Positions 17,682-27,600 of a stretch of 64,000 nt of DNA are shown here, piece after piece. How positions within the stretch are numbered: position 1 is the stretch's first letter; every line of letters starts with the position of its first letter. The stretch is from an uncultured Bacteroidales bacterium. Its GTDB lineage: Bacteria > Bacteroidota > Bacteroidia > Bacteroidales > Bacteroidaceae. The translations under genes and the position numbers were made by a program. The stretch lies in contig CADAPC010000001.1 of NCBI GenBank assembly GCA_902789725.1, positions 1 through 64,000 of the forward strand, read 5' to 3'. The notes under the pieces were generated by a model. The model did not search any database and was not told where the DNA came from. It was given only the letters and a program-made list of their open reading frames with translations.

Positions 17682-19454
17682 TCAACTCTGCTGTTCTGTG
17701 GTTGGCAAATTGATGGAGATGAAATCTTCGTCGAGTTGTTTCTGATCCACAAACGAGGGTGCGTCGAGCATCACGTCGCGTCCGCTATTGTTCTTGGGGA
17801 AGGCGATGCAGTCGCGGATGGAGTCGAGACCGGCAAATATGCTCACCCAGCGGTCGAGTCCGTAGGCAAGACCTCCGTGGGGGGGGGCTCCATACTTGAA
17901 GGCGTTCATCAGGAAGCCAAACTGCTCCTGTGCTTTTTCTGGTGTGAAGCCCAAAATCTCAAACATCTTGGCTTGCAGCTTGGGGTCGTGAATACGGATG
18001 GAACCGCCGCCCACTTCGATGCCGTTGCACACCATATCGTAAGCATCGGCACGCACGGCTGCGGGGTCTGTGTCGAGCAAGTGGATGTCTTCGTCCATAG
18101 GGTGGGTGAAAGGGTGGTGCATGGCCATGAGGCGCTGCTCTTCATCGCTCCACTCGAACATGGGAAATTCTGTCACCCACAGCAGGGCGAACTTGTTCTT
18201 GTCTCTCAGTCCAAGACGCTCGCCCATCTCCAAACGCAACTCGCAGAGTTGCTTGCGGGTCTTCATGGCGTCGTCGCCGCTCAGGATGAGGATGAGGTCG
18301 CCTGGATTGGCCTGCATCTTTTCTTTGAGGACCAGCAAATCGTCTTGCGTGTAGAATTTATCTACCGACGATTTCACGCTGCCGTCTTCCTGCACGCGGG
18401 CATATACCATGCCTTTGGCTCCAATTTGTGGGCGCTTCACCCATTCGGTGAGTTTATCAATATCTTTCCTTGTGTAAGATGCACAGCCAGGAGCGCAAAT
18501 GCCGCCTATGTAGGCCGCTTGGTCGAACACGGCAAAGGTGCCTTTCTTCAGCACGTCGTCCAGTTCCACAAATTCCATACCGAAGCGCATGTCGGGCTTG
18601 TCGCTGCCGAAACGCTTCATGCATTCTATCCAGGGCAGACGGAGGAAAGGACCGTTCAGATCCACACCTCGCAGCTCCTTGAAGAGGTGCTTGGCCATTC
18701 CCTCAAAAGTCTGAATAATGTCCTCCTGAGTGACAAACGACATTTCGCAGTCAATCTGAGTGAACTCTGGCTGGCGGTCGGCACGCAGGTCTTCATCGCG
18801 GAAGCACTTTACAATTTGGAAGTAGCGGTCGAAGCCTGCCACCATGAGCAGTTGCTTTAGGGTTTGAGGCGACTGTGGCAAAGCGTAGAATTGACCTGGG
18901 TTCATGCGCGATGGCACGATGAAGTCGCGTGCTCCTTCGGGTGTGGAGCCTATGAGCATGGGGGTCTCCACCTCCAAGAATCCAAGGTTAGAGAGGTAGT
19001 TCCTGACAGCAATGCAGAACTTGTGGCGAAGTTCCAGGTTTTTCCTTACGGCATTGCGGCGCAAGTCCAAATAGCGGTATTTCATGCGCAGGTCATCACC
19101 GCCGTCCGACTGGTCCTCGATGGTGAATGGAGGGGTTACAGACTCGTTCAGTACCTTCAGTTCGCTCACTTCAATTTCAATGTCGCCCGTTGGAAGGTTC
19201 TTGTTCTTACTGTAGCGTTCTGCCACCGTACCTGTTGCCTGAATAACAAATTCTCTTCCTAACTTGTTCGCCCGCTCGCACAACTCTGCATTAGTTTCTT
19301 CGTTAAACACCAACTGTGTGATGCCGTATCGGTCGCGCAAATCAACAAACGTCAGCGCCCCCATCTTTCTTGTGCGCTGCACCCATCCGGCAAGCGTCAC
19401 CTGCTTGCCTTCATCGGAGAGTCTCAATTCTCCATTTGTATGTGTCCTGTACAT
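17682..19454 (-). CDS. aspS: Aspartyl-tRNA synthetase
   Basis: 590 aa, the standard bacterial length. It has an N-terminal OB-fold anticodon-binding domain ([21 protein letters not shown]), class II catalytic motifs including [25 protein letters not shown] and [19 protein letters not shown], and motif 3 [11 protein letters not shown]. The bacterial GAD insertion lies between. It attaches aspartate to tRNA(Asp) in the cytoplasm. A 397-aa ORF on the opposite strand is a shadow of this gene. Confidence 0.98.
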   Translation of the reverse strand: MYRTHTNGELRLSDEGKQVTLAGWVQRTRKMGALTFVDLRDRYGITQLVFNEETNAELCERANKLGREFVIQATGTVAERYSKNKNLPTGDIEIEVSELKVLNESVTPPFTIEDQSDGGDDLRMKYRYLDLRRNAVRKNLELRHKFCIAVRNYLSNLGFLEVETPMLIGSTPEGARDFIVPSRMNPGQFYALPQSPQTLKQLLMVAGFDRYFQIVKCFRDEDLRADRQPEFTQIDCEMSFVTQEDIIQTFEGMAKHLFKELRGVDLNGPFLRLPWIECMKRFGSDKPDMRFGMEFVELDDVLKKGTFAVFDQAAYIGGICAPGCASYTRKDIDKLTEWVKRPQIGAKGMVYARVQEDGSVKSSVDKFYTQDDLLVLKEKMQANPGDLILILSGDDAMKTRKQLCELRLEMGERLGLRDKNKFALLWVTEFPMFEWSDEEQRLMAMHHPFTHPMDEDIHLLDTDPAAVRADAYDMVCNGIEVGGGSIRIHDPKLQAKMFEILGFTPEKAQEQFGFLMNAFKYGAPPHGGLAYGLDRWVSIFAGLDSIRDCIAFPKNNSGRDVMLDAPSFVDQKQLDEDFISINLPTTEQQS

Positions 19455-19485
19455 AATAAAAGTATGTGTTACATGATTTCTTTTG

Positions 19486-19493
19486 CAAAGTTA
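19486..19493 (-). promoter_or_regulatory. aspS promoter -7 box
   Basis: Reverse complement TAACTTTG, 32 bases before the aspS ATG. Confidence 0.5.
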
Positions 19494-19570
19494 GCACATT
19501 TTTTTTGATTAGTTGCAAAAGAAACTGGAAAACTTCTGTGTAGGCTTTGTTTTTGAGAGGAAGCCTCTGG

Positions 19571-21871
19571 TTAGAAAGGCAAACCTACGGCGAAATGGAA
19601 GGCGAAATCGCGGTCGAAACTGTGGTGGGTGATGGGGTAGTGGTCGCGTCCTGTGTAGGCGGGGTCGATGGCTTTCATGCCAGCGTCGAAACGGACGATG
19701 AAAAAGTTGGCATCCATGCGCAGGCCTATGCCGTAAGCTACGGCAATTTGCTTGAAGAATTTGTTGAAACGAAATTCGCCCCCAGGCTGGTCTTTGTATT
19801 TGCGGATGGTCCATATGTTTCCGGCATCGACAAAGGCGGCTGCGCTGAACTTCCAGAAGAGTTGGGTGCGGTATTCGAGGCTGAGGTCGAGTTTGATGTC
19901 GCCCGACTGATTGAGGAAGTTGATGCCTTTATCCTTGCCGTTGTAGGCTCCAGGACCTAATGAGCGCACCGACCATCCCCTCACACTATTGGCACCTCCG
20001 GCGAAGTATCGCTTTTCGAAGGGTAGTTGGTTGGAGTTACCGTAGGGGTAGGCGATGCCCACTGTGCCGTGGAAGGCTACAGAGTTGTTCTTGTCGATGC
20101 GGATGCTCTTTGAATAGTCAAAGTCGCCTCGAATATATTGTGCGAAGGCGATGTTGCAGAAAGTATATTGCCCCTCGCTGTTCTTTTCGCCATTGGTGAA
20201 GCGGGTGAAGGCATTGAGCACATTGCCTGAGGTTTCGATGTTGAATCGGATGGTGTAAGCATTCTTCCCATAAGTTTGTTCGCGAGCACCTAAAGAGTTG
20301 TAGGAGTAGGTGTAGCCCATCTTGGTGATGAGCAGGTTCTCGTAGTTATATTTCAGGATGGCATTTGTCTTGCCCAAGGAGTCGAGGTACTGTTCCCTGA
20401 AAGTGCGGGAAATCCAGGGCATATAGACGTAGTTCACCTCGAGCAGGTCGTAGCGGTGCTGCACATGCTGGTTGAGGCTGCTCCAGCGGTAGCGCCATGC
20501 GGCAGTGAGTACGCGGCGTTGGAACTCTGGGCGGTTCTGCATGTTGTATTGGAGGGAAATTTCTGACGATGCGTTGTGCTGGGTGCCCCACTCGCGCTTG
20601 ACGTAGGGTAGCAGGAAGGCTGGAAAGCCCAACGTGGTTTCGGCTCCTAACTCCACATAGTTGTTGCCGTCGTAGCCTTCCAGTCCGGTGATGGCTTCGT
20701 AGGCGCCGCGTATTTTGAACATGAAGGACTCTGAACCCCGGAAAAGGTTCTTGTTCTGATAGGAGGTGGAGAGGGCTGCACCCAAGTCGCCGGCCGAGTT
20801 GGTGGCTTCGACATCGAACCCGAACGAGTGGGGCTTGGCGTGGTTGACAATGATGTTGCAGTCGAGTGTGTCGGTTCCAGGGCGTTCAACCAGATTGATG
20901 TTGGAAAAGGATATGGCCGAGAGGCGGGTGTAGTTGGTGTAGGTGCGACGAAAATAGATGTCGTTGAACAGTTCACCGGGCCTGACCATTGAGTGGCTGA
21001 TAAGCAGCCGTTTACGGAAGTGTGGCTTGTCTTGCGATAGAAAACTGTAGCCTTTGTAATGGACGCTGTCTGTTGTCTGGTTGCCGTTCTTCACATCCAT
21101 CAGGAATTTAACCTTTCCGATGGAGTATTGCTTGTGTTCTGTGGCTTCTGTCCGTCCATCTTCTTGGTGAAGTTTCACGCTCATCACCACGTCCACCTCT
21201 GTCGAATTGCGCGCTGTGTCGGCACTGAACCGCACATCTTCCTTGGTGAACTTGTAGTATCCGTTGTTTCTCAAGTTGGAGGCTATTCGGTTACGCTCCC
21301 CATTCAGAGCAGTCACTTCGAAGGGGTAACCTTTCTTCAGCAGGGAGTTGGCCGTGTCTTCCACTGTGAGCAGATGGCGCAGTCCATTGTCTTCCACCAG
21401 GCGGTAGATGTTACGGATGGTGTATCGCTCCTTAGGGTGCACGCGGTAGAGGAGTTTTAGTTTCTTCCCTTTTTCCAGCCTGAACTCTTCCACCTCTGCT
21501 TTCATGTAGCCAGCGTTGTTCAGCACCTTCTCGATGTCGCTCATGGTGCGTTCCGATTTCACGCTGTCGTACAGCACAGGTGCCTCGCCCAGTTTTCGCC
21601 AGAATCGGCATGAGCGCTTGGTGGTGTCTGTGCCAGAGAGCATGTATATTTTCAGCGGCACTCTGGCTCCGAACCACTTCGAATTGGTCTGCTGGGTCAC
21701 ATAGTCTCCCAGCATGTAGGTCTTCATCACTTCTTCGTCATCGCAGGTCACTGCCACTCCTGTCAGCATGTGTTTACCATCGGGAATGTAGCGGTCCACA
21801 GAGCATGATGCCACTCCTATGCAGAGAGTGATGAAGAGTAGAAGGATGATATGTGTGGGGCTGAACTTCAT
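19571..21871 (-). CDS. BamA/TamA family outer membrane protein with lipoprotein signal
   Basis: 766 aa from the ATG at 21871; the ORF runs on to 22135 but that part covers the divergent methyltransferase start. The signal peptide ends in a lipobox (LCIGVASC). POTRA-like repeats follow (RYTIRNIYRLVEDNG, LLKKGYPFEVTALNGERNRIASNLRNNG), then a C-terminal beta-barrel with FAGGANSVRGWSVRSLGPG, the RGx loop typical of Omp85 proteins, and a final aromatic strand ending FHFAVGLPF. Role inferred: inserting or translocating outer-membrane proteins or surface lipoproteins. A lipidated N-terminus is unusual in model BamA proteins but common for TamA-like members of Bacteroidetes. Confidence 0.9.
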   Translation of the reverse strand: MKFSPTHIILLLFITLCIGVASCSVDRYIPDGKHMLTGVAVTCDDEEVMKTYMLGDYVTQQTNSKWFGARVPLKIYMLSGTDTTKRSCRFWRKLGEAPVLYDSVKSERTMSDIEKVLNNAGYMKAEVEEFRLEKGKKLKLLYRVHPKERYTIRNIYRLVEDNGLRHLLTVEDTANSLLKKGYPFEVTALNGERNRIASNLRNNGYYKFTKEDVRFSADTARNSTEVDVVMSVKLHQEDGRTEATEHKQYSIGKVKFLMDVKNGNQTTDSVHYKGYSFLSQDKPHFRKRLLISHSMVRPGELFNDIYFRRTYTNYTRLSAISFSNINLVERPGTDTLDCNIIVNHAKPHSFGFDVEATNSAGDLGAALSTSYQNKNLFRGSESFMFKIRGAYEAITGLEGYDGNNYVELGAETTLGFPAFLLPYVKREWGTQHNASSEISLQYNMQNRPEFQRRVLTAAWRYRWSSLNQHVQHRYDLLEVNYVYMPWISRTFREQYLDSLGKTNAILKYNYENLLITKMGYTYSYNSLGAREQTYGKNAYTIRFNIETSGNVLNAFTRFTNGEKNSEGQYTFCNIAFAQYIRGDFDYSKSIRIDKNNSVAFHGTVGIAYPYGNSNQLPFEKRYFAGGANSVRGWSVRSLGPGAYNGKDKGINFLNQSGDIKLDLSLEYRTQLFWKFSAAAFVDAGNIWTIRKYKDQPGGEFRFNKFFKQIAVAYGIGLRMDANFFIVRFDAGMKAIDPAYTGRDHYPITHHSFDRDFAFHFAVGLPF

Positions 21872-21893
21872 CAGAAAGTGTACAATTTGGCTG

Positions 21894-21901
21894 CAAAGGT
21901 A
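21894..21901 (-). promoter_or_regulatory. Promoter -7 box for the BamA/TamA-like gene
   Basis: Reverse complement TACCTTTG, 22 bases before the ATG at 21871. It supports the choice of the later start. Confidence 0.5.
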
Positions 21902-21944
21902 CGAAAAAATCTCCATTTCTTGTGTCCCATACTTCTTTTCTTTG

Positions 21945-21952
21945 TAACTTTG
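21945..21952 (+). promoter_or_regulatory. Promoter -7 box for the SpoU methyltransferase gene
   Basis: TAACTTTG, 18 bases before the ATG at 21971, back to back with the box at 21894. Confidence 0.5.
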
Positions 21953-21970
21953 CCTCGAAATTAGCCAATT

Positions 21971-22738
21971 ATGATTAGCAAGAATAAGATAAAGTATGTG
22001 CGTTCCTTGGAGATGAAGAAATTTCGCAGGGCAGAAGGTGTCTTTGTGGCAGAGGGGCATAAACTGGTGGGCGACTTGATGGGTGTGTTTGAATGCACCT
22101 ATCTGGCGGCTACTGCTGAATGGCTCTCGGCTCATGCATCATGGCTTGGGGTGAAGAGGCAAAGTGTGGAGGTGGACCAGGTGACGGAGGATGAACTGCG
22201 GCGAGTAAGTTTTCAGGATAATCCGCAGCAGGTGCTGGCGGTGTTCAAGCAGCCGGTGTATGAGGTGGATGTGAATGAGGTGGCCGAACGGCAATTGTGT
22301 TTGGCTTTGGACGATGTGCAGAATCCGGGCAATTTGGGCACGATTGTTCGTTTGGCGGATTGGTTTGGCATTGAGCATGTTTTTTGTTCCAAAAGCTGTG
22401 CCGACATCTACAATCCCAAAACGGTGCAGGCCACCATGGGGGGAATTGCGCACGTGCAGGTTCACTATGTGGATTTGCCCCAACTTTTGCATGGGTTGCA
22501 ACAAAGCACTCCTGTGTATGGCACTTTCTTGGACGGGGAAAACATCTATGAGAAGGATTTGGAGAATCGGGGGGTGATTGTGATGGGGAATGAGGGAAAA
22601 GGTGTGTCGAAAGATGTGGAGGCTTTTGTGACTGAAAGGCTCTACATTCCCAACTATCCTCAAGGTCGCCAAACGTCAGAGTCGCTCAATGTAGCCATAG
22701 CCACAGCCATCGTCTGTGCTGAGTTCCGCAGACGATAA
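21971..22738 (+). CDS. TrmH/SpoU family RNA 2'-O-methyltransferase
   Basis: 255 aa. The three SPOUT motifs are clear: NPGNLGTIVRLADWFG, VIVMGNEGKGVS and IPNYPQGRQTSESLNVAIATA, which form the knotted S-adenosylmethionine site. A short N-terminal substrate-binding domain (residues 1-90) precedes them. It methylates a ribose in rRNA or tRNA; the target cannot be chosen from sequence. The last 63 bases overlap the convergent small gene at 22676. Confidence 0.94.
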   Translation: MISKNKIKYVRSLEMKKFRRAEGVFVAEGHKLVGDLMGVFECTYLAATAEWLSAHASWLGVKRQSVEVDQVTEDELRRVSFQDNPQQVLAVFKQPVYEVDVNEVAERQLCLALDDVQNPGNLGTIVRLADWFGIEHVFCSKSCADIYNPKTVQATMGGIAHVQVHYVDLPQLLHGLQQSTPVYGTFLDGENIYEKDLENRGVIVMGNEGKGVSKDVEAFVTERLYIPNYPQGRQTSESLNVAIATAIVCAEFRRR

Positions 22739-22921
22739 GACTTTGCGGCTGTGAAAAGCTTCTTGCTCGTGCACAATAATGGTGCCACCCAGCCACTCTG
22801 TCATGGGCTGCTCACCTTCTAACGGATAGTGGTTGGTCACTTGATGATTCAAGAGTTCTACGACATGATTGTGGAACTCTTTTTCATTGATGTAAACGAT
22901 GGATGCTGCTACTCGCCTCAT
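22676..22921 (-). CDS. Small conserved-looking protein downstream of DUF4296
   Basis: 81 aa from the ATG at 22921 (MRRVAASIVYINEKEFHNHV); an ATG at 22936 would add five residues and touch the stop of DUF4296. It has VVELLNHQVTNHYPLEGEQP and MTEWLGGTIIVHE; the TEWLGGTI phrase resembles the start of amidohydrolase-associated small proteins found beside lspA in Bacteroides, but I cannot name a family with certainty. It overlaps the methyltransferase gene tail-to-tail, which is unusual but seen for compact genomes. Confidence 0.6.
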   Translation of the reverse strand: MRRVAASIVYINEKEFHNHVVELLNHQVTNHYPLEGEQPMTEWLGGTIIVHEQEAFHSRKVLSSAELSTDDGCGYGYIERL

Positions 22922-22935
22922 GAATAACCTTTTCA

Positions 22936-23895
22936 CTATTTTCTTTTTCTCCTTCGCGGCCCAATGCTGTTAGGGGTGCGAACAGAAGGAGCTGCCTGAA
23001 TCTGAATTTGTTGGCCTGATTTGTTCATTTGGCGAAGTTCCTCAGGCGTCAGGCGTTTCTCAACAGGCACAGGGAGCGTGTCTGTCTTGATGGAGTCTGT
23101 GTCCACGCTGTCTTTTTTCTCCACCACTTCAGGTTCTTTCTCGTGCATTCTCACCAGGGAAATATCGTCGATGATGCAGATGTTGTGTGTGGTCTTTTTT
23201 CCATGATAGTAGAAAAAGCCTCTGATGCTCTTGATGTCCTCGTCGTCTTCAGCCTTGAGCGTGAATTGTTGAATGCCGTTTGTGTTGACGACACGATGAA
23301 TGCCTATTTGCTTGCCGTTGGCATAGGTGATGCTCAAGCCAATGTTGAGGCTGATGTCGAAGTTGTCATGCGACTCTCGCATGAAGAGCGGCGTGAGGGT
23401 CAAGATGAACAGGTCGTGATGTCGGAAGGAGGTGTCGGCATGAATGGTGAAGCTTTCGGTGTTGAGCAAGCCCTTGTTGCGCAACACTAATAATTTGGCA
23501 GAATTCCATAAGTTAGTCGTGTCGCCGCCCGTTGAGAATACAGCCAACATATCGTTATTGCCGTTTATCAACTGCAGCTCTTCGTTCATTGCTGTGTAGC
23601 GGCTTTTGAGGTTCTCATACATTTTGTGCAAATCTTTGGCATGACGGTTGTAATACACAACAGATGAGTCGAATTCTGCTTGGGTGATGCCGTGTTTCTC
23701 AAACACAGCATTGATGTAGTCCTCCCCCTTTTCTATGCGCTCATCGCTTGGCAACTGGTCAATCATGCCCTGCACGAGGTGATAGTCATACAGGACATCT
23801 TCCATCTTGCCACTCGACATCACCCCTTGGGGGCGTTTCTCGCAAGCTACGATGGATAATATGAGTAAAATGATGAGGGGTGAGAATCTCTTCAT
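22936..23895 (-). CDS. DUF4296 domain lipoprotein
   Basis: 319 aa from the ATG at 23895, which opens a lipoprotein signal peptide (MKRFSPLIILLILSIVAC). The segment KMEDVLYDYHLVQGMIDQ and YNRHAKDLHKMYENLKSRY matches DUF4296, a helical domain. A longer C-terminal region follows and ends in a basic GPRRRKRK tail. Function unknown. DUF4296 genes are regularly placed beside lspA in Bacteroidales, as here (31 bases after lspA), which fits because the protein itself needs LspA for lipoprotein maturation. Confidence 0.85.
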   Translation of the reverse strand: MKRFSPLIILLILSIVACEKRPQGVMSSGKMEDVLYDYHLVQGMIDQLPSDERIEKGEDYINAVFEKHGITQAEFDSSVVYYNRHAKDLHKMYENLKSRYTAMNEELQLINGNNDMLAVFSTGGDTTNLWNSAKLLVLRNKGLLNTESFTIHADTSFRHHDLFILTLTPLFMRESHDNFDISLNIGLSITYANGKQIGIHRVVNTNGIQQFTLKAEDDEDIKSIRGFFYYHGKKTTHNICIIDDISLVRMHEKEPEVVEKKDSVDTDSIKTDTLPVPVEKRLTPEELRQMNKSGQQIQIQAAPSVRTPNSIGPRRRKRK

Positions 23896-23926
23896 GAACA
23901 ATGTTCCGACTTTTTGTGATTTCTTT

Positions 23927-24640
23927 TTACGACCGTTCACTGCTTACGTTTTCGGCCTCTTTGCTTTGGCCTCCATCGTTTCCGCTGTCTTCTTTTTGAG
24001 TTGCCGTTTTTGCACCCACGCTCTTCAGCTGATATTGGTTGATGATTTTACGATAGAATAGCAGTAGCGCAATAATGCCGCACGAAATGGCTGCATCGGC
24101 AAAGTTGAAGATGGGGGAGAAGAAGATGCAATGTTCTCCCGGGTAGAAAGGCATCCAGGTGGGCATGTCCCACTCAATCAAGGGGAAGTAGAACATGTCA
24201 ACCACTCTTCCATACAGGAACTCGCCATAACCCGCCCCCCAGGGCTGTAGTTCGGCCACTTGTGGGTAGGGGGGATTGTTGAAGATGAGTCCGTAGAACA
24301 GGCAGTCGATAATGTTGCCAGCCGCACCTGCTGCAATGAGTGTTAGGCAAACGATGTAACCTGTTGGCCTCCTTTTATTTATCTCGCTGTAGATAAACCA
24401 TCCGATGAAGCCTACGGCTATCAAGCGGAAGAGGGTGAGCAGGAGCTTTCCCCCCCACAGTTCCCAGCCGAAGGCCATGCCGTTGTTTTCAACAAACACA
24501 AGGCTGAACCATGAGGTGATTTCGATGCGTTCGCCAAGATACATGCCCGTCTTGACATTGACCTTGATGATTTGGTCAATGACAAGAACGGTCATGAAAA
24601 GGATGATGGAAAGGATGTATTTGTTTTTTCTGGACATCAT
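23927..24640 (-). CDS. lspA: Lipoprotein signal peptidase (signal peptidase II)
   Basis: 237 aa with four membrane helices. The two catalytic aspartates are in AAGNIIDCLFYG and FNFADAAISCG. The enzyme removes the signal peptide from lipidated prolipoproteins in the inner membrane. It is longer than the roughly 160-200 aa typical elsewhere: insertions between helices 3 and 4 and a C-terminal charged tail (ATQKEDSGNDGGQSKEAEN) explain this and are usual in this phylum. It starts three bases after ileS ends. Confidence 0.95.
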   Translation of the reverse strand: MMSRKNKYILSIILFMTVLVIDQIIKVNVKTGMYLGERIEITSWFSLVFVENNGMAFGWELWGGKLLLTLFRLIAVGFIGWFIYSEINKRRPTGYIVCLTLIAAGAAGNIIDCLFYGLIFNNPPYPQVAELQPWGAGYGEFLYGRVVDMFYFPLIEWDMPTWMPFYPGEHCIFFSPIFNFADAAISCGIIALLLFYRKIINQYQLKSVGAKTATQKEDSGNDGGQSKEAENVSSERS

Positions 24641-24643
24641 GCG

Positions 24644-27600
24644 TCAGTCTTTCTCTACGGTGATGACAGCTTTGAAGGTGTCGAAATCAATCGCTGTGCC
24701 TTCAGGGTTGCCCAATTCGATGGAGTTGGCCAGCACCTGAGCGGCAATGTTGTCTTTGAAGGAATCAAACACCGCTTGGGTTTCGGGCGTCTTGGTGATG
24801 ACCACACGGATGCGGTCGGTAATCTCAAAGCCTTGCGACTTGCGGAGACCCTGGATCTGCTTGATGATTTTGCGGCTGTTGCCCTCGTTCGTCAAAGCAG
24901 GGGTGATGGTGATGTCGAGAGCCACCGTGGTGGTGCCTTCGTTTGCTACGCTCCATCCGGGGATGTCCTGCGACATGATGTCCACATCTGCCAGTTCTAT
25001 CACGGCATCCTGTCCATCGGCTTGCAGTGTCACCTGCCCGTTAGCTTCGAGCTCGGCAATCTGAGCTTGCGTCATTTCGGCCACAGCACCACTCACGGCC
25101 TTCATCATCTTGCCAAACTTCTTGCCCATCACGCGGAAGTTGCACTTCACGTTCTTCACCAGCATTTTGCCGTCCATCAGCTGCAGCTCCTTCACATTCA
25201 CCTCTTTCATGATGATGTCCTTCATGCGCTCAATGTGTGCGCTGAACTGGGCGTCGGTGTCGGGAATGGCGATGGCTTGCAGAGCCTGAATCACAGGAAT
25301 CTTCACTTTCTTGCGGATAGAAAGCCCCATGGAAGTCACTTTCATGGCATCCTCCATAGCGGCTTCCAGTTCGGAGTCGATGAATGCTTCGTTGCAGGTG
25401 GGGAACTGGGCGAGGTGTACGCTCGCATTCTTGTCCTTGCCCGTCACTGCATTCAGGTCGCGGAAGAGCTGGTCGGCATAGAATGGTGCCACGGGAGCAA
25501 TCAGGCGGCTCAACGTGTCGAGGCAGGTGTAGAGTGTCTGATAAGCTGAGAGTTTGTCGGCTGTCATTTTGCCGCCCCAGAAGCGTGGCTTGTTCAGACG
25601 AATGTACCAGTTGGAGAGGTTGTCGATGACGAACGACTGGATGAGTCGGCCTGCGGGGGTGGGGTCGTAGTCATCAAGGTATGTCTTCACGTTCTTCACC
25701 AGCGTGTTCAGTTCAGAGAGCAGCCAGCGGTCAAAGTCAGGACGTTCGTCGTAAGCCAGGTCAGCTTCCTTGTAGTCGAAGCCATCTACGTTGGCATACA
25801 TGGTGAAGAACGAGTAGGCTTGCTGCAGTTTGATGAAGAATTGGCTGGTCACTTCCTTCACGCCTTCGGGGTCGAAGGCAAGGTTGTCCCAAGGCGATGA
25901 GTTTGTAATCATGTACCAACGCACAGCGTCTGCTCCGTATGTGCCGATGCAGTCGAAGGGGTTGATGACATTTCCCAAACGTTTCGACATCTTGATGCCG
26001 TTCTTGTCGAGCACAAGGCCGTTGGAAATCACAGCCTTGTAAGCCACCGAGTCGAACACCATGGTGGCGATGGCATGCAGGGTGAAGAACCAGCCGCGTG
26101 TTTGGTCCACACCTTCAGCAATGAAGTCGGCGGGGTAGGCTATGCCCTTGTCAATCAAGTCTTTGTTCTCGAAGGGGTAGTGCACCTGAGCGTAAGGCAT
26201 GGCTCCGGAGTCGAACCACACGTCGATGAGGTCGAGTTCGCGGGTGAGCACATTGCCTTGGGCCGACACCAACTTGATGTCGTCCACGTAGGGGCGGTGC
26301 AAATCAATCTTGTCGTAGTTCTCCTGACTCATGTCGCCAGGCACAAAGCCTTTGTCCTTCAGTGGGTTGGATGTCATCACACCTGCGGCAACAGCCTTCT
26401 CTATCTCGTTGTAGAGTTCTTCCACGCTGCCTAAGCACACCTCTTCGCGTGTGTCGCGATTGCGCCAGATGGGTAGCGGAGTGCCCCAGTAGCGTGAGCG
26501 CGAAAGGTTCCAGTCGTTCAAGTTCTCCAGCCATTTGCCGAAACGTCCCGTCCCGGTGCTTTCTGGTTTCCACTGAATGGTTTTGTTCAGTTCAAACATG
26601 CGGTCTTTCTTCGCTGTTGATTTGATGAACCACGAGTCGAGAGGGTAGTAGAGGACAGGTTTGTCCGTGCGCCAGCAATGGGGGTAGTTGTGTACGTGCT
26701 TCTCAATTTTGAATGCCGTTCCCGCCTCCTTCATCTCCACACACAGCACCACATTCAAGTCCATGTCCTTGTTGGCGGCTTTCTCGTCGTACTTGCCTCC
26801 CTGATTGTATTTGGGGTCGTAAGCGTTCTTTACATAGTCGCCACTGTGTTTCCAGTAACTATCATTTACACAAATGTTTACGAACTCGTCGTTCATGTCA
26901 TCCTTTAAGAAGTATTTGCCGGTGAAGTCCACCATCGGACGGGTGTCGCCCGCCTTGTCGATGACAAAGAGTGAAGGGATGCCTGCGTCCTTTGCCACTT
27001 TGGCATCGTCGGCACCAAAGGTGGGTGCAATGTGTACGATGCCCGTACCGTCCTCGGTGGTTACATAGTCGCCGGGGATGACGCGGAAAGCCTCGTCTGC
27101 CTTCACCACAATCTGGTCGTTCTCTACAGCGCAAGGTTTCACCCAAGGCATCAGCTGCTCGTAGTGCAAGCCTACGAGGTCAGTGCCCTTGCCTCGCCAG
27201 ATGATTTCGGGCGTTTTCTCCTTGCCGTCCTCTTCCTTCTCAGCAGGGAAATAGGCTGGCACACGCGCCTCGGCCATGATGTAGATGGCTTCTTCGCCGC
27301 TGTAGGGGTTTTTGCCTTTCAGCGCCACGTAGTCAATCTTGGGGCCCACGCAGAGGGCTGTGTTGGATGGGAGTGTCCAGGGAGTGGTTGTCCATGCAAG
27401 GATATAGACAGGGGTGGATGCGGGGAAGCCGAACTTTGCATATTCGGCTGGCGTGTTCACACGGAACTGAGCCGTAACCGTTGTGTCCTTCACATCGCGG
27501 TAGCAACCTGGCTGGTTCAGTTCGTGCGACGAAAGGCCTGTGCCGGCTGCGGGCGAGTAGGGCTGAATGGTGTAGCCCTTGTAGAGCAATCCCTTCTGGT

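Noticed and set aside
17667-18860. 397-aa plus-strand ORF opposite aspS
   Set aside because: It lies wholly within aspS in antisense, has no promoter or ribosome site and has shadow-like composition; aspS is certain.
21872-22135. N-terminal extension of the BamA/TamA-like protein
   Set aside because: The extra 88 codons cross two promoter boxes and the start of the divergent methyltransferase; a lipoprotein signal begins at 21871.
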